DNA of 64,000 bases. It comes from VFJL01 sp037147395 (GTDB lineage: Bacteria > Pseudomonadota > Gammaproteobacteria > Burkholderiales > Nitrosomonadaceae). The position numbers were made by a program, and so were the translations under genes. This document shows, in pieces, positions 44,188 through 53,160 of this stretch. A model generated the notes under the pieces. It made no database searches. It was given only the letters and a program-made list of their open reading frames with translations, and had not been told where the DNA came from. How positions within the stretch are numbered: the first letter of the stretch is position 1; each line of letters opens with the position of its first letter. The DNA lies in the NCBI GenBank assembly GCA_037147395.1, contig JBAWVG010000002.1:1-64000 (forward strand), read 5' to 3'.

Positions 44188-44571
44188 ATGGTTGATAATA
44201 AGAAATATGAACTCAATGTGACGGTTAACACCACCTATCTTCCGGAACAATCGGATGAAGTCTCTGACCGTTACGTATTCGCCTACACTATCACCATCGC
44301 TAACACCGGGTCAGTCGCGGCACAGCTTATCAGTCGCCACTGGATCATCGCGGATGGTGGTGGCAGTGTTCAGGAAGTACGCGGACTCGGCGTAGTTGGG
44401 GAGCAGCCGCTATTGAAGCCTGGTGACAGTTTTGAATACACCAGCGGCACTGCAATCTCGACCCCAATGGGTTCAATGAAAGGTAGTTATCAGATGGTGG
44501 CTGAAGATGGGCTCTACTTCGATGCAGCCATTCCAGAATTCATTCTAAGCGTACCTCGGATATTGCACTGA
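44188..44571 (+). CDS. apaG: Co2+/Mg2+ efflux-associated protein ApaG
   Basis: 127-residue fibronectin-III-like domain protein with the ApaG signatures DRYVFAYTITIANTG at about 27-41, LISRHWIIADGGG, EVRGLGVVGEQPLLKPGD (two strands), YTSGTAISTPMGSMKGSY and VPRILH at the end. Linked to cobalt resistance in enterics, mechanism unknown. Start taken at ATG 44188; GTG 44173 would add five residues. Divergent from rpe and convergent with der. Confidence 0.93.
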   Translation: MVDNKKYELNVTVNTTYLPEQSDEVSDRYVFAYTITIANTGSVAAQLISRHWIIADGGGSVQEVRGLGVVGEQPLLKPGDSFEYTSGTAISTPMGSMKGSYQMVAEDGLYFDAAIPEFILSVPRILH

Positions 44572-44594
44572 AAAAACCGTACGTATTTTTTCAG
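44568..44594. terminator. Possible bidirectional terminator between apaG and der
   Basis: CTGAAAAAA and its exact reverse complement TTTTTTCAG separated by nine bases containing CGTACG. The apaG stop lies in the left arm and the der stop is ten bases to the right. The stem is AT-rich, so the call is tentative. Confidence 0.4.
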
Positions 44595-44603
44595 CCTCTC
44601 CAA

Positions 44604-46004
44604 TTAACCGTACTTCTTTCTGCCAAAGCGTCGACGTCGATGGGCCTGTCTTGCCTCGGCCTCGCTCAATGGTCCCGGCTTCTTGCCAGCATAGGGATTA
44701 CTACTCGACCTGAACTCAACACGCAGCGGCGTGCCCTCGAGATGATAAACCGATCGAAAAGTATTTTCGAGGTAGCGGCGATAGGTCTCAGCAACATGAT
44801 CAAGGCCGCTTCCGTGGATTACGATCAGCGGTGGATTAGAGCCCCCTTGATGGGCATAACGCAATTTAGGGCGGGATACCCCGGTATGTGCCGGCGCTTG
44901 CTTTTCTACCGCTGCCAGTAGCGTACGCGTGAGTTTAGGGGTAGGCAGCTTCGCCATCGCAGCTGCATACGCTGTATCGACTGACGGTAACAATCCCTTC
45001 ATACCACTACCCTGTAATGCAGAGATATACTGCGGCTTAGAAAAACTCAGGAGAAAAGCAAGTTTTCGAGTAATCTCACGCTTAATGTTATCTCGTTGAT
45101 ACTCGTCCAGCCCGTCCCACTTATTCACCACCAAGACCAGCGCACGCCCCGCCTCTAGAATAAATCCAGCGATATGTGCATCCTGGTCAGAGATTTCGTT
45201 GCTCGCGTCTAGCACTAGCACAACCACATTAGCATCTTCCACTGCCTGCAACGTCTTCACCACCGAGAATTTCTCAATGACCTCCTGCACTTTTCCGCGA
45301 CGTCTCAGACCGGCTGTATCGATCAGAGTATACTGCCGGCCGTTACTCTCAAAATCGATATAAATACTATCTCGAGTTGTACCCGGCTGATCAAAGGCTA
45401 TCACGCGCTCCTCTCCGAGCAGTGTATTCACCAGCGTCGATTTACCCACGTTTGGACGCCCCACGATCGCTATCTTGGGATGCTTATCTTTTTCCTCTTC
45501 ACCTTCCTGTTCGGGGAAATCTGCCAGCGCCAGATCTATCAGCTCATTCACATTGTCGCCATGTACGGCGGAAACGGCACAGGGTTCACCCAGTCCCAAT
45601 TCGTGAAATTCGGCGGTGACAACAGAGGTCGCCATTCCCTCGGTCTTATTAACGACCAGTAAAATTTTACGACCAGTCTTACGCAACTGCTCGGCGATTA
45701 TCTTGTCATGTGCTGCCAGACCTTGTCTGCCATCGACAATGAACAGCACGATATCAGCCTCATCTACCGCCTGTAGAGTTTGCCGAGCCATTTCATGCAG
45801 GATCCCATCCTTAGCAGCCGGCTCAAAACCACCGGTATCTACCACTAGATGCGGTTTATCGCCCAACCTTCCATGACCATAATGACGGTCTCGCGTCAGG
45901 CCTGGGATGTCTGCAACGATGGCATCTCGACTGCGGGTCAATCGGTTGAAGAGTGTTGACTTACCGACATTTGGCCGTCCAACTAGAACGATGGTGGGCT
46001 TCAT
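44604..46004 (-). CDS. der: Ribosome-associated GTPase Der (EngA)
   Basis: Tandem-G-domain GTPase for 50S maturation, 466 residues. G1 motifs GRPNVGKSTLFNRL at 8-21 and GRPNVGKSTLVNTL near 182; G3 DTGG and DTAGLRRRG; NKTEG and NKWDG as G4; C-terminal KH-like domain ending in a basic tail (RRRRFGRKKYG). Last gene of the ndk-rlmN-rodZ-ispG-hisS-yfgM-bamB-der run, 12 bp after bamB. Confidence 0.98.
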   Translation of the reverse strand: MKPTIVLVGRPNVGKSTLFNRLTRSRDAIVADIPGLTRDRHYGHGRLGDKPHLVVDTGGFEPAAKDGILHEMARQTLQAVDEADIVLFIVDGRQGLAAHDKIIAEQLRKTGRKILLVVNKTEGMATSVVTAEFHELGLGEPCAVSAVHGDNVNELIDLALADFPEQEGEEEKDKHPKIAIVGRPNVGKSTLVNTLLGEERVIAFDQPGTTRDSIYIDFESNGRQYTLIDTAGLRRRGKVQEVIEKFSVVKTLQAVEDANVVVLVLDASNEISDQDAHIAGFILEAGRALVLVVNKWDGLDEYQRDNIKREITRKLAFLLSFSKPQYISALQGSGMKGLLPSVDTAYAAAMAKLPTPKLTRTLLAAVEKQAPAHTGVSRPKLRYAHQGGSNPPLIVIHGSGLDHVAETYRRYLENTFRSVYHLEGTPLRVEFRSSSNPYAGKKPGPLSEAEARQAHRRRRFGRKKYG

Positions 46005-46016
46005 AGATGCACTTGG

Positions 46017-47240
46017 CTACTGTATCGAGTACGCATAAAGTCCGCCCTTCCGAGTCTGCACCACAATTCCATTTGGAAGATGCTCTGGATGAGCAAAGAT
46101 TGAACTCTCATCGGTCGCTGCGCGAAGAGTAATTGCGCCGTCATCAATCCTGAAGAAGTTCACGTATCCCTGAGAGTCACCCACCACCACACGCCCCCCC
46201 CGAACGGCTGGGGTCGTTAGTCTGAGACCGTTAAGTATCTCCTGCCTCCATGAGGTGGTCCCATTACTCTTTGTGTAAGCGATCACCGTGCCACGGGCCT
46301 CGCTCATGTAAATATAAGTATCATCCATGGCGAGTCCGGCGCTGCTGGATGCATCCCTCGCCCAGATCTGGTTGCCATTATTGAGTTCAAAGCACGCGAT
46401 ACGCCCCTGATAGGCTACAGCACAGATCTGCCAGTCATCAGCCACCGGCAGGCTAGTGATATCAGTGATACGCTCTAGTTCAGTCGCACCCCGCGGACGA
46501 GATACGGTCGCCTCCCACTTTACATTGCCATCCAGTAAATTTAACGCCACCAGTTTACCGCCCGCAAATCCAGCAAATACCACGTCACGTTTAATCAGTA
46601 CACGACTGGAATTCCTCACAGTCAGTGCCGGGGTAGCACCCTGGTACATCCACTTACGCTTACCATTAGTCGCGTCCAACCCAAAGATTCTGCCGTCACC
46701 CGTACGAACAACAACCACCCCACTATCCACTTGAGGCGGGCCCAGTACTTCGCTGGAGATCTGCGCCGTCCACAGTGATTTCCCCGTCTCATCAAATGCT
46801 AGCACCTCACCCTTGAAGGAGCCGACCAGTACCATCCCCTCACCCACACCCACCCCACCAGAGAGCATATTCTGAGTATCCTTGATCCAGACCTGCTTAC
46901 CGGTACTGGGGTCGAGCCGCATCAGTCGACCCTGTGAGTTCGATACATAGACCGCATCATTTGCAAATGCCGGCGAAAGAACTGCCACCATATTCTCTTC
47001 AGCAATACTGCTTTGCCACAGTGGTTTCGGCGCCGCGACCAGCTTCAGGCGGGCGGTCTGCTCAGCGGTGATCTCAGGTTCCTTCTTTTTAAATAGATCT
47101 ACAACGGGCGACACATCGAGATCCGCAACACTCGCAACTCTTTCAACGAAACTGGCGCAGCCTGAAATCGCCAGGCTCAACATCAGCAGAAGGAGGTGAC
47201 GCGAAATGTTATCGGTACTCGTTGTTGCGGATCTTCTCAC
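46017..47240 (-). CDS. bamB: Outer membrane protein assembly factor BamB
   Basis: Lipoprotein of the BAM complex, 407 residues. The signal peptide ends in the lipobox LAISGC with lipidated Cys28. The mature part is an eight-bladed beta-propeller of PQQ-like repeats (RLMRLDPSTGKQVWIKD, EVLAFDETGKSLW, RIFGLDATNGKRKW, KLVALNLLDGNVKWE, RIACFELNNGNQIWARD). Starts GTG 47240, five bases after the yfgM stop. Works with BamA to insert outer-membrane beta-barrels. Confidence 0.95.
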   Translation of the reverse strand: MRRSATTSTDNISRHLLLLMLSLAISGCASFVERVASVADLDVSPVVDLFKKKEPEITAEQTARLKLVAAPKPLWQSSIAEENMVAVLSPAFANDAVYVSNSQGRLMRLDPSTGKQVWIKDTQNMLSGGVGVGEGMVLVGSFKGEVLAFDETGKSLWTAQISSEVLGPPQVDSGVVVVRTGDGRIFGLDATNGKRKWMYQGATPALTVRNSSRVLIKRDVVFAGFAGGKLVALNLLDGNVKWEATVSRPRGATELERITDITSLPVADDWQICAVAYQGRIACFELNNGNQIWARDASSSAGLAMDDTYIYMSEARGTVIAYTKSNGTTSWRQEILNGLRLTTPAVRGGRVVVGDSQGYVNFFRIDDGAITLRAATDESSIFAHPEHLPNGIVVQTRKGGLYAYSIQ

Positions 47241-47245
47241 GGAAG

Positions 47246-47884
47246 CTACTTGGCCTCAGCCAAGGCATCAAGCTTCATCTGAATGATATTGTGATAAGCA
47301 CTCTCTGCATTGGTTCTATCGAGCGCCACTTGATAGGCTATACGGGCTTCAGACGTTTTACCTGAGGCGGTGAGGACATCCCCCTTGCGGTCCGCATAGA
47401 GACTGCCAAAGGATCCACTATGCTTGCTCTCCACTAATTTAAGCGCTTCATCATACTTTTTCTCATCCAACAACAGACCTGCTAATCGCAGCCGTACCAG
47501 ATCTTTCAGCTCACTCTCCTTGGTATGGTCCATCGCCCATTGCAATCGAGTTTTGGCCGTTTGCTTATCTCCTGCCTCGAGACTTGCTCGCGCGGAGGCC
47601 ATTGCAGCACGCGGAGCATAGCCACTACTGGGAAACCCTTCTATCAGCAAGTGAGCCGCATCAGAAATCTTCTTTGGGTCACCACTCTCATCGATCTGTT
47701 GCAGAGAAGCATACAATTCAGCCGACTGTTCGATCTGCTGTTTCTGGTATCGATTCCATACCTGCGTTCCGACAACACCAGCGACAAGTGTTGCCACTAC
47801 CACGATCACCACCGTCCCGTACATCTCCCACCAGGACTTAAGTCCATCTATCTTTTCCTGCTCTTCCAGATCATATGTTGCCAT
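47246..47884 (-). CDS. yfgM: YfgM family membrane-anchored TPR protein
   Basis: 212 residues with a short cytoplasmic N terminus (MATYDLEEQEKIDGLKSWW), one membrane helix at about 22-42 (GTVVIVVVATLVAGVVGTQVW), and a periplasmic TPR-like domain. E. coli YfgM binds the Sec translocon partner PpiD and links secretion to outer-membrane chaperones. Between hisS and bamB in the standard order. Confidence 0.92.
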   Translation of the reverse strand: MATYDLEEQEKIDGLKSWWEMYGTVVIVVVATLVAGVVGTQVWNRYQKQQIEQSAELYASLQQIDESGDPKKISDAAHLLIEGFPSSGYAPRAAMASARASLEAGDKQTAKTRLQWAMDHTKESELKDLVRLRLAGLLLDEKKYDEALKLVESKHSGSFGSLYADRKGDVLTASGKTSEARIAYQVALDRTNAESAYHNIIQMKLDALAEAK

Positions 47885-47920
47885 TTAACTTCCCAAATAA
47901 ATTTAAGTACATTCTTCTAT

Positions 47921-49183
47921 TTAAATCTGCTTAAGCAGACTCACCGATTCCGTTAATCCAACTCTGACCTGCTCTACCGCCTCACGTAGTGGCTTGATGG
48001 TGATCTCAGCAGCTTGCGCCTCATCATCTCCAATAATAACTGCAAAACGTGCACCGCTAGCGTCAGCCTTTTTCATTTGCGACTTAAAGCCTCCACCCCC
48101 ACAGTGGAGGATGACCTTGAGACCCTGATCACGTAAGTACCTTACAGCCTCCCAAGCAAACTTGGTCGCATGTTCACCCTGGTGTACTACGTATATATCC
48201 GGTCCAGCATATGGGATCTCCCGACCACACTCCTGCATTAACGCCAGCAGTCTCTCCACACCCATGGCAAAACCACAGGCGGGTGTAGATTTTCCGCCAA
48301 TCTGTTCCACCAATCCATCATAACGCCCTCCGGCGCATACCGTACCCTGCGCACCCAGTCTGTCGGTAACCCACTCAAAAACAGTACGGTTGTAGTAGTC
48401 CAACCCCCTCACCAGTCTGGGATTAATCTCAAAATCAATCTGTTGCTCACGCAGGGACTGCTGCAACCCTTCGAAATGTTTGAGCGAGTCTTCATCCAGA
48501 TCATCTAACAGTCTCGGAGCGCCATCTATGATCTGCTGCATCTCCGGATTCTTGCTGTCGAGTATCCGCAGCGGGTTGCTATGAAGACGTCTACGGGCAT
48601 CCTCGTCGAGATCGTCCAGATGCTGCTCTAAATAGTTGATCAATCGCCCACGATGGAGATTGCGCGATTCGACGCTGCCCAGCGTCCCAATCTCTAATCT
48701 CACATCAGTGATGCCCAGCTTGCTCCATAAACCCGCACACATGACGATATGCTCGGCATCTATATCCGGACCGGTATAGCCCAAGGCTTCCACGCCGACC
48801 TGGTGAAACTGTCGGTAACGTCCCTTCTGGGGTCGCTCATGGCGGAACATTGGACCAGAATAATAAAGCCTCTGCGGTCCCGCATAGAGCAGGTTATGCT
48901 CCAGCGCTGCACGCACACAAGAGGCCGTACCCTCCGGTCGCAGAGTTAGACTCTCGCCATTGAGATGGTCTAAAAAGGTGTACATCTCCTTCTCGACAAT
49001 ATCGGTTACCGCACCGATGGAGCGTACGAATAGATCTGTCTGCTCAACTATCGGCATGCGGATACTGCGGTAACCAAAAGCAGCCATCCACTCTCGCACG
49101 GTCTGCTCAAAAAATTCCCAGTGATGCGCCTGGTCAGGCAGGATATCGTTCATCCCGCGGATGGCCTGGATGGTTCTAGCCAT
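47921..49183 (-). CDS. hisS: Histidyl-tRNA synthetase
   Basis: Class II aminoacyl-tRNA synthetase, 420 residues. Motif 1 around IVEQTDLFVRSIG, motif 2 GPMFRHERPQKGRYRQFHQ at about 108-126, HisA-box RGLDYYNRTVFEW and AGGRYDGLV, motif 3 GFAMGVERLL, and a C-terminal anticodon-binding domain. Overlaps the end of ispG by 8 bp. Confidence 0.98.
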   Translation of the reverse strand: MARTIQAIRGMNDILPDQAHHWEFFEQTVREWMAAFGYRSIRMPIVEQTDLFVRSIGAVTDIVEKEMYTFLDHLNGESLTLRPEGTASCVRAALEHNLLYAGPQRLYYSGPMFRHERPQKGRYRQFHQVGVEALGYTGPDIDAEHIVMCAGLWSKLGITDVRLEIGTLGSVESRNLHRGRLINYLEQHLDDLDEDARRRLHSNPLRILDSKNPEMQQIIDGAPRLLDDLDEDSLKHFEGLQQSLREQQIDFEINPRLVRGLDYYNRTVFEWVTDRLGAQGTVCAGGRYDGLVEQIGGKSTPACGFAMGVERLLALMQECGREIPYAGPDIYVVHQGEHATKFAWEAVRYLRDQGLKVILHCGGGGFKSQMKKADASGARFAVIIGDDEAQAAEITIKPLREAVEQVRVGLTESVSLLKQI

Positions 49184-50420
49184 TGACTAACTTCTTCGGG
49201 TATTTCGCCTTCACGTAATCATCAACGATCTGACGAAACTCTCCGGCAATATTGTCACCCTTGAGTGTGACGGTCTTCTGTCCATCAACGAAGACCGGCG
49301 CCACTGGCTTCTCTCCCGACCCTGGTAAGCTAATACCGATATTGGCATGCTTACTTTCGCCGGGCCCATTGACTACACATCCCATCACAGCCAGGGTCAT
49401 GTTCTCTACACCATCATACTGTTCTCGCCACACTAACATCTGGCTTCGTACATAGCTCTGGATACTCTCCGCCAGTTCCTGAAAGTATGTGCTGGTAGTA
49501 CGACCACATCCCGGACACGCTGCCACCATAGGAACGAATGCTCGTAACCCCATGGTCTGAAGAATTTCCTGTCCCACGATGACTTCACGGGTACGATCGC
49601 CCCCCGGCTCCGGGGTCAATGATATGCGGATGGTATCGCCGATACCTTCCTGTAACAGCACCGCCAGTGCAGCGGTAGAGGCGACAATTCCCTTCGAACC
49701 CATGCCCGCTTCGGTCAACCCTAAATGCAGAGCATAGTCACATCGACTCGCAAGCTCCCGATAAACCGAGATCAGGTCTTGAACCCCACTCACCTTGCAC
49801 GATAGGACGATATGATCTCGACTCAGACCAATTTCTTCGGCCTTGGAGGCGCTCTCCAGCGCAGAGGTGATCAATGCCTCACGCATGACGTAACCCGCAT
49901 CCTTCGGATCTTGGGAGCGCGCATTCTCATCCATTACGCGGGCGAGTAGCTCGGGATCTAAACTACCCCAATTAACACCAATACGTACCGGTTTATCATA
50001 CTTACAGGCAGTCTCGATCATGGCAGAGAACTGTTCATCACGTTTTTTTCCATGACCCACATTGCCAGGATTAATGCGGTATTTCGCGAGCGCCTTGGCA
50101 CAGTCTGGATACTCCGTCAGCAGCTTATGTCCATTGAAGTGGAAGTCTCCCACCAACGGAACATAACAGCCCATGTCATCGAGACGGGCACGGATGGATG
50201 ACACGGCTTGAGCCGCTATGGCGGTATTGACGGTAATACGTACCAACTCCGATCCTGTTCGAGCCAATTGCTCTACCTGTACCGCAGTGGCAATCTCATT
50301 CTCGGTGTCGGTATTGGTCATTGACTGCACCACCACCGGCGCAGCACCTCCAATAGTGACTGAACCGACCCGCACACCAACACTCTGACGGCGCTGTCTA
50401 GTAGAATTATTCTGGGACAT
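49176..50420 (-). CDS. ispG: (E)-4-hydroxy-3-methylbut-2-enyl-diphosphate synthase IspG
   Basis: 4Fe-4S enzyme of the MEP isoprenoid pathway, 414 residues. SVTIGGAAPVVVQSMTNTDT near 20-39, VGDFHFN, RINPGNVG, IGVNWGSLD, and the C-terminal cluster ligands ACPGCGRTT and MGCVVNGPGE. Supplies precursors to HpnD and ubiquinone. Between rodZ and hisS. Confidence 0.97.
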   Translation of the reverse strand: MSQNNSTRQRRQSVGVRVGSVTIGGAAPVVVQSMTNTDTENEIATAVQVEQLARTGSELVRITVNTAIAAQAVSSIRARLDDMGCYVPLVGDFHFNGHKLLTEYPDCAKALAKYRINPGNVGHGKKRDEQFSAMIETACKYDKPVRIGVNWGSLDPELLARVMDENARSQDPKDAGYVMREALITSALESASKAEEIGLSRDHIVLSCKVSGVQDLISVYRELASRCDYALHLGLTEAGMGSKGIVASTAALAVLLQEGIGDTIRISLTPEPGGDRTREVIVGQEILQTMGLRAFVPMVAACPGCGRTTSTYFQELAESIQSYVRSQMLVWREQYDGVENMTLAVMGCVVNGPGESKHANIGISLPGSGEKPVAPVFVDGQKTVTLKGDNIAGEFRQIVDDYVKAKYPKKLVNG

Positions 50421-50458
50421 AATTATGGTCGCGATTGAATTTTATAAAATGTGAAATA

Positions 50459-51352
50459 TCATTCGAGTGACAAACGCGCCACCCCACCTTTTGTATTGGT
50501 ATGCTTCACCAAATTTACCAACTTATTGTTGTAGAGCAATTTAACGTTAACGGCATTTCCAATCACTACATCGAGCGGCACCTTGCCGCGAATTACCAGC
50601 TGGCTGTCCGTGGGATTAAGCTGAGACAGGATCATCTTGCCCGTACCATCATTGATCTCAACCCAAGACTCTTCTGCAAACGTGAAACGGAGAACTCCCT
50701 CCCCTTTACTTACTAAATCTGGCGCTGCAACGACCGCCACAATTTTTTCCCGTTGTTGCGCAGATGGGTTACTAGTTACCCGCTCGACCACCGCGACCTC
50801 TTGCAACACTGGCTCAGGCGCAAGATCGCTAGACAGAGTTAAGTTTGGTAACTCAGGCTCCAACTGCTCTACCACCGGCTCAACCTTGATTTCAGGTGCG
50901 ACAGTGGCCCGGACTACCGGCTGCTGAGCCGTCTCATTCCCTTGGTAAATCTCATAAACCAGCAGCGACAGCGCCGCCGCCGACACCCCTGCAACGATCA
51001 GTCTACGCCATACTGATTTCTGATTTGATGGGAAAGGAATTTTTTCAGCTAACGGGGAAATAATTGGCGGTGGTAGCGGCAACAATAACAGCAATGGTGT
51101 AGAGTCTATCCGCACTAACTTGGCATAATTGCGTACAAATCCGCGAAGAAACGTACCCCCAGAAAGCTTGTCGTAGTCATCCTCTTCCAATGCAACAATC
51201 TGCCGCACCGACATCCGTAGATGTTGGGCCACATCCTCAACCCTCAAACTACGAGACAGCCTCGCCTCCTGCAGCAGCTGCCCTACGCTCTGAACTGCTT
51301 CGGCTGTTTCTGCCTCTGTTAGGCCATTATCATCAGTGTCGCTAGCTTCCAT
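50459..51352 (-). CDS. rodZ: Cytoskeleton protein RodZ (HTH and DUF4115 domains)
   Basis: Bitopic membrane protein linking MreB to the elongasome. 297 residues: cytoplasmic helix-turn-helix of the HTH_25 type (LLQEARLSRSLRVEDVAQHL at 27-46, then IVALEEDDYDKLSGGTFLRGF), a Leu/Pro-rich stretch (about 87-100), one membrane helix near 118-137, a Val/Glu/Pro-rich linker and a C-terminal DUF4115 domain (LRFTFAEESWVEINDGTG). The gene for PilW/PilF, often between rlmN and rodZ, is absent. Confidence 0.92.
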   Translation of the reverse strand: MEASDTDDNGLTEAETAEAVQSVGQLLQEARLSRSLRVEDVAQHLRMSVRQIVALEEDDYDKLSGGTFLRGFVRNYAKLVRIDSTPLLLLLPLPPPIISPLAEKIPFPSNQKSVWRRLIVAGVSAAALSLLVYEIYQGNETAQQPVVRATVAPEIKVEPVVEQLEPELPNLTLSSDLAPEPVLQEVAVVERVTSNPSAQQREKIVAVVAAPDLVSKGEGVLRFTFAEESWVEINDGTGKMILSQLNPTDSQLVIRGKVPLDVVIGNAVNVKLLYNNKLVNLVKHTNTKGGVARLSLE

Positions 51353-51416
51353 TACTCGAGCCTACCTCCGCCTAAGTCAACATCAACAGATGCCAACCAA
51401 AACTATCAGAATTTAC

Positions 51417-52565
51417 TCAACCGGCCGCGTGTATCGTTTCTCGATCCATCCGACTCACTCGCCGCGTCTTGTCCAATACCTGACCTGCTAACTGACCACA
51501 GGCAGCGGCAATATCATCGCCACGGGTCTTTCGCACCGTCGTCACCAATCCAGCCTGCATCAACACATCCCTAAACAGCCTCACCGCCTCCGGCGACGAC
51601 CGCTGGTAACCCGAGTTGGGAAAAGCATTGAATGGGATCAGATTAAATTTACAGGGGGTATCCCTTACCAGCTGAACCAGCTCGTGAGCATGACTGATAC
51701 TGTCATTGATCCCATGCAGCATGACATACTCAAAAGTGATGAAGTCCCTAGGAGCAAACTGCAGGTAACGTTGGCATGCCGCCAATAACTCTTTGAGCGG
51801 GTATTTCCGATTAATTGGTACCAACTGATCGCGCAGCTCGTTGTTGGGTGCATGTAACGACACAGCCAATGCAACTGGGCACCTCTCACTCAGTCGATCC
51901 ATCGCAGGGACAAGCCCAGAAGTACTCACCGTTACACGCCGACGCGACAGCCCGTATGCATTATCGTCTAACATCAAATCAAGAGCCGCCACTACATTTT
52001 CAAAATTAGCCAGTGGCTCACCCATCCCCATAAATACCACATTACTGATGGCGCGACTGCGTCCTCGAGGTTGAGCTACTTCATTCTTGTCCACAGCTGT
52101 CTGTGCCTCTACGCTGCCAGAACTCTCTCTCACCGCATTGTTTGCCAACCATAGCTGACCAACAATTTCCGCCACCGTTAAATTACGGTTGAAGCCTTGC
52201 CTGCCAGTGGAACAGAAAGAACATTCCAGGGCACAACCCACCTGGCTAGAAATACACAAGGTACCCCGGTTAGTTTCAGGGATAAAGACCATCTCGATGC
52301 CATTACCCGCACCCACTGATAACAACCACTTACGGGTCTGATCGCTGGCGATATGATCACTGATAACTCGAGGCGGTTCGACCACTGCGGTCGCGGCAAG
52401 CTTTTCCCGCAAAACCTTCGCCAGATCACTCATACCCGCAAAGTCCGACACGCCAGACTGATGAACCCAACGGAGCAACTGCCTAGCGCGAAATGGCTTC
52501 TCTCCAATCTCTACACAGAAATCGGCAAGACCTCTCGCACCGAAATCAAGCAGATTAACCGTCAT
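51417..52565 (-). CDS. rlmN: 23S rRNA/tRNA adenine-C2 methyltransferase RlmN
   Basis: Radical SAM enzyme methylating A2503 of 23S rRNA and A37 of some tRNAs. 382 residues: cluster motif Cys111-xxx-Cys115-xx-Cys118 (VGCALECSFCSTGRQGF), NVVFMGMGEPLANF, VTVSTSGLVPAM, SLHAPN, FEYVMLHGIND, and the C-terminal TVRKTRGDDIAAACGQL with a catalytic Cys. About 22 residues between QLWLANNAV and SNVVFMG form a variable insert. Starts 19 bp after ndk. Confidence 0.97.
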   Translation of the reverse strand: MTVNLLDFGARGLADFCVEIGEKPFRARQLLRWVHQSGVSDFAGMSDLAKVLREKLAATAVVEPPRVISDHIASDQTRKWLLSVGAGNGIEMVFIPETNRGTLCISSQVGCALECSFCSTGRQGFNRNLTVAEIVGQLWLANNAVRESSGSVEAQTAVDKNEVAQPRGRSRAISNVVFMGMGEPLANFENVVAALDLMLDDNAYGLSRRRVTVSTSGLVPAMDRLSERCPVALAVSLHAPNNELRDQLVPINRKYPLKELLAACQRYLQFAPRDFITFEYVMLHGINDSISHAHELVQLVRDTPCKFNLIPFNAFPNSGYQRSSPEAVRLFRDVLMQAGLVTTVRKTRGDDIAAACGQLAGQVLDKTRRVSRMDRETIHAAG

Positions 52566-52584
52566 GATGTCAAGACACGGCTCA

Positions 52585-53013
52585 TTATCGGCCGGAATAA
52601 ATGTTTAGTGCAGGGAAGAAATAAGCGATTTCGATCGCCGCGGCCTCCGGGGCATCGGATCCATGTACAGCATTGGCATCTATGCTATCGGCAAAATCTG
52701 AACGAATGGTTCCTTTCTCAGCTTTTTTTGGATCAGTTGCACCCATCAGATCACGATTTTTTTTGATCGCATCCTCACCCTCAAGCGCCTGTACCATCAC
52801 CGGTCCGGAAATCATGAACTTCACCAGATCATTGAAGAATGGACGGCTGCGATGTACCGCGTAAAACCCCTCAGCCTCAGCTTGAGAGAGATGCAGCATA
52901 CGAGCGGCAATAATTTTCAGACCACTATTCTCAAAACGAGAGTAAATTTGTCCGATCACACCCTTTGCAACTGCATCCGGTTTGATAATAGATAAAGTTC
53001 TTTCAACGCCCAT
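52585..53013 (-). CDS. ndk: Nucleoside diphosphate kinase
   Basis: Balances NTP pools by phosphohistidine transfer. 142 residues: ERTLSIIKPDAVAKG at 4-18, RPFFNDLVKFMISGPV, GATDPKKAEKGTIR and the active His117 in NAVHGSDAPEAA. Opens the ndk-rlmN-rodZ-ispG-hisS-yfgM-bamB-der run. AT-rich DNA with a long T-run lies upstream. Confidence 0.98.
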   Translation of the reverse strand: MGVERTLSIIKPDAVAKGVIGQIYSRFENSGLKIIAARMLHLSQAEAEGFYAVHRSRPFFNDLVKFMISGPVMVQALEGEDAIKKNRDLMGATDPKKAEKGTIRSDFADSIDANAVHGSDAPEAAAIEIAYFFPALNIYSGR

Positions 53014-53160
53014 CGAGATACTCCACTAAATTAATAAATTAAAAGCGTATTTTAACAAAAAAACCACCCCAGAAACGGGAAAAGCAAAAAGCCACTCATC
53101 CTGATCTAGCAGACAGAAGGCTTGACCATCCGAGCCTTTCGACTTCTTTTTGTTTCATCC

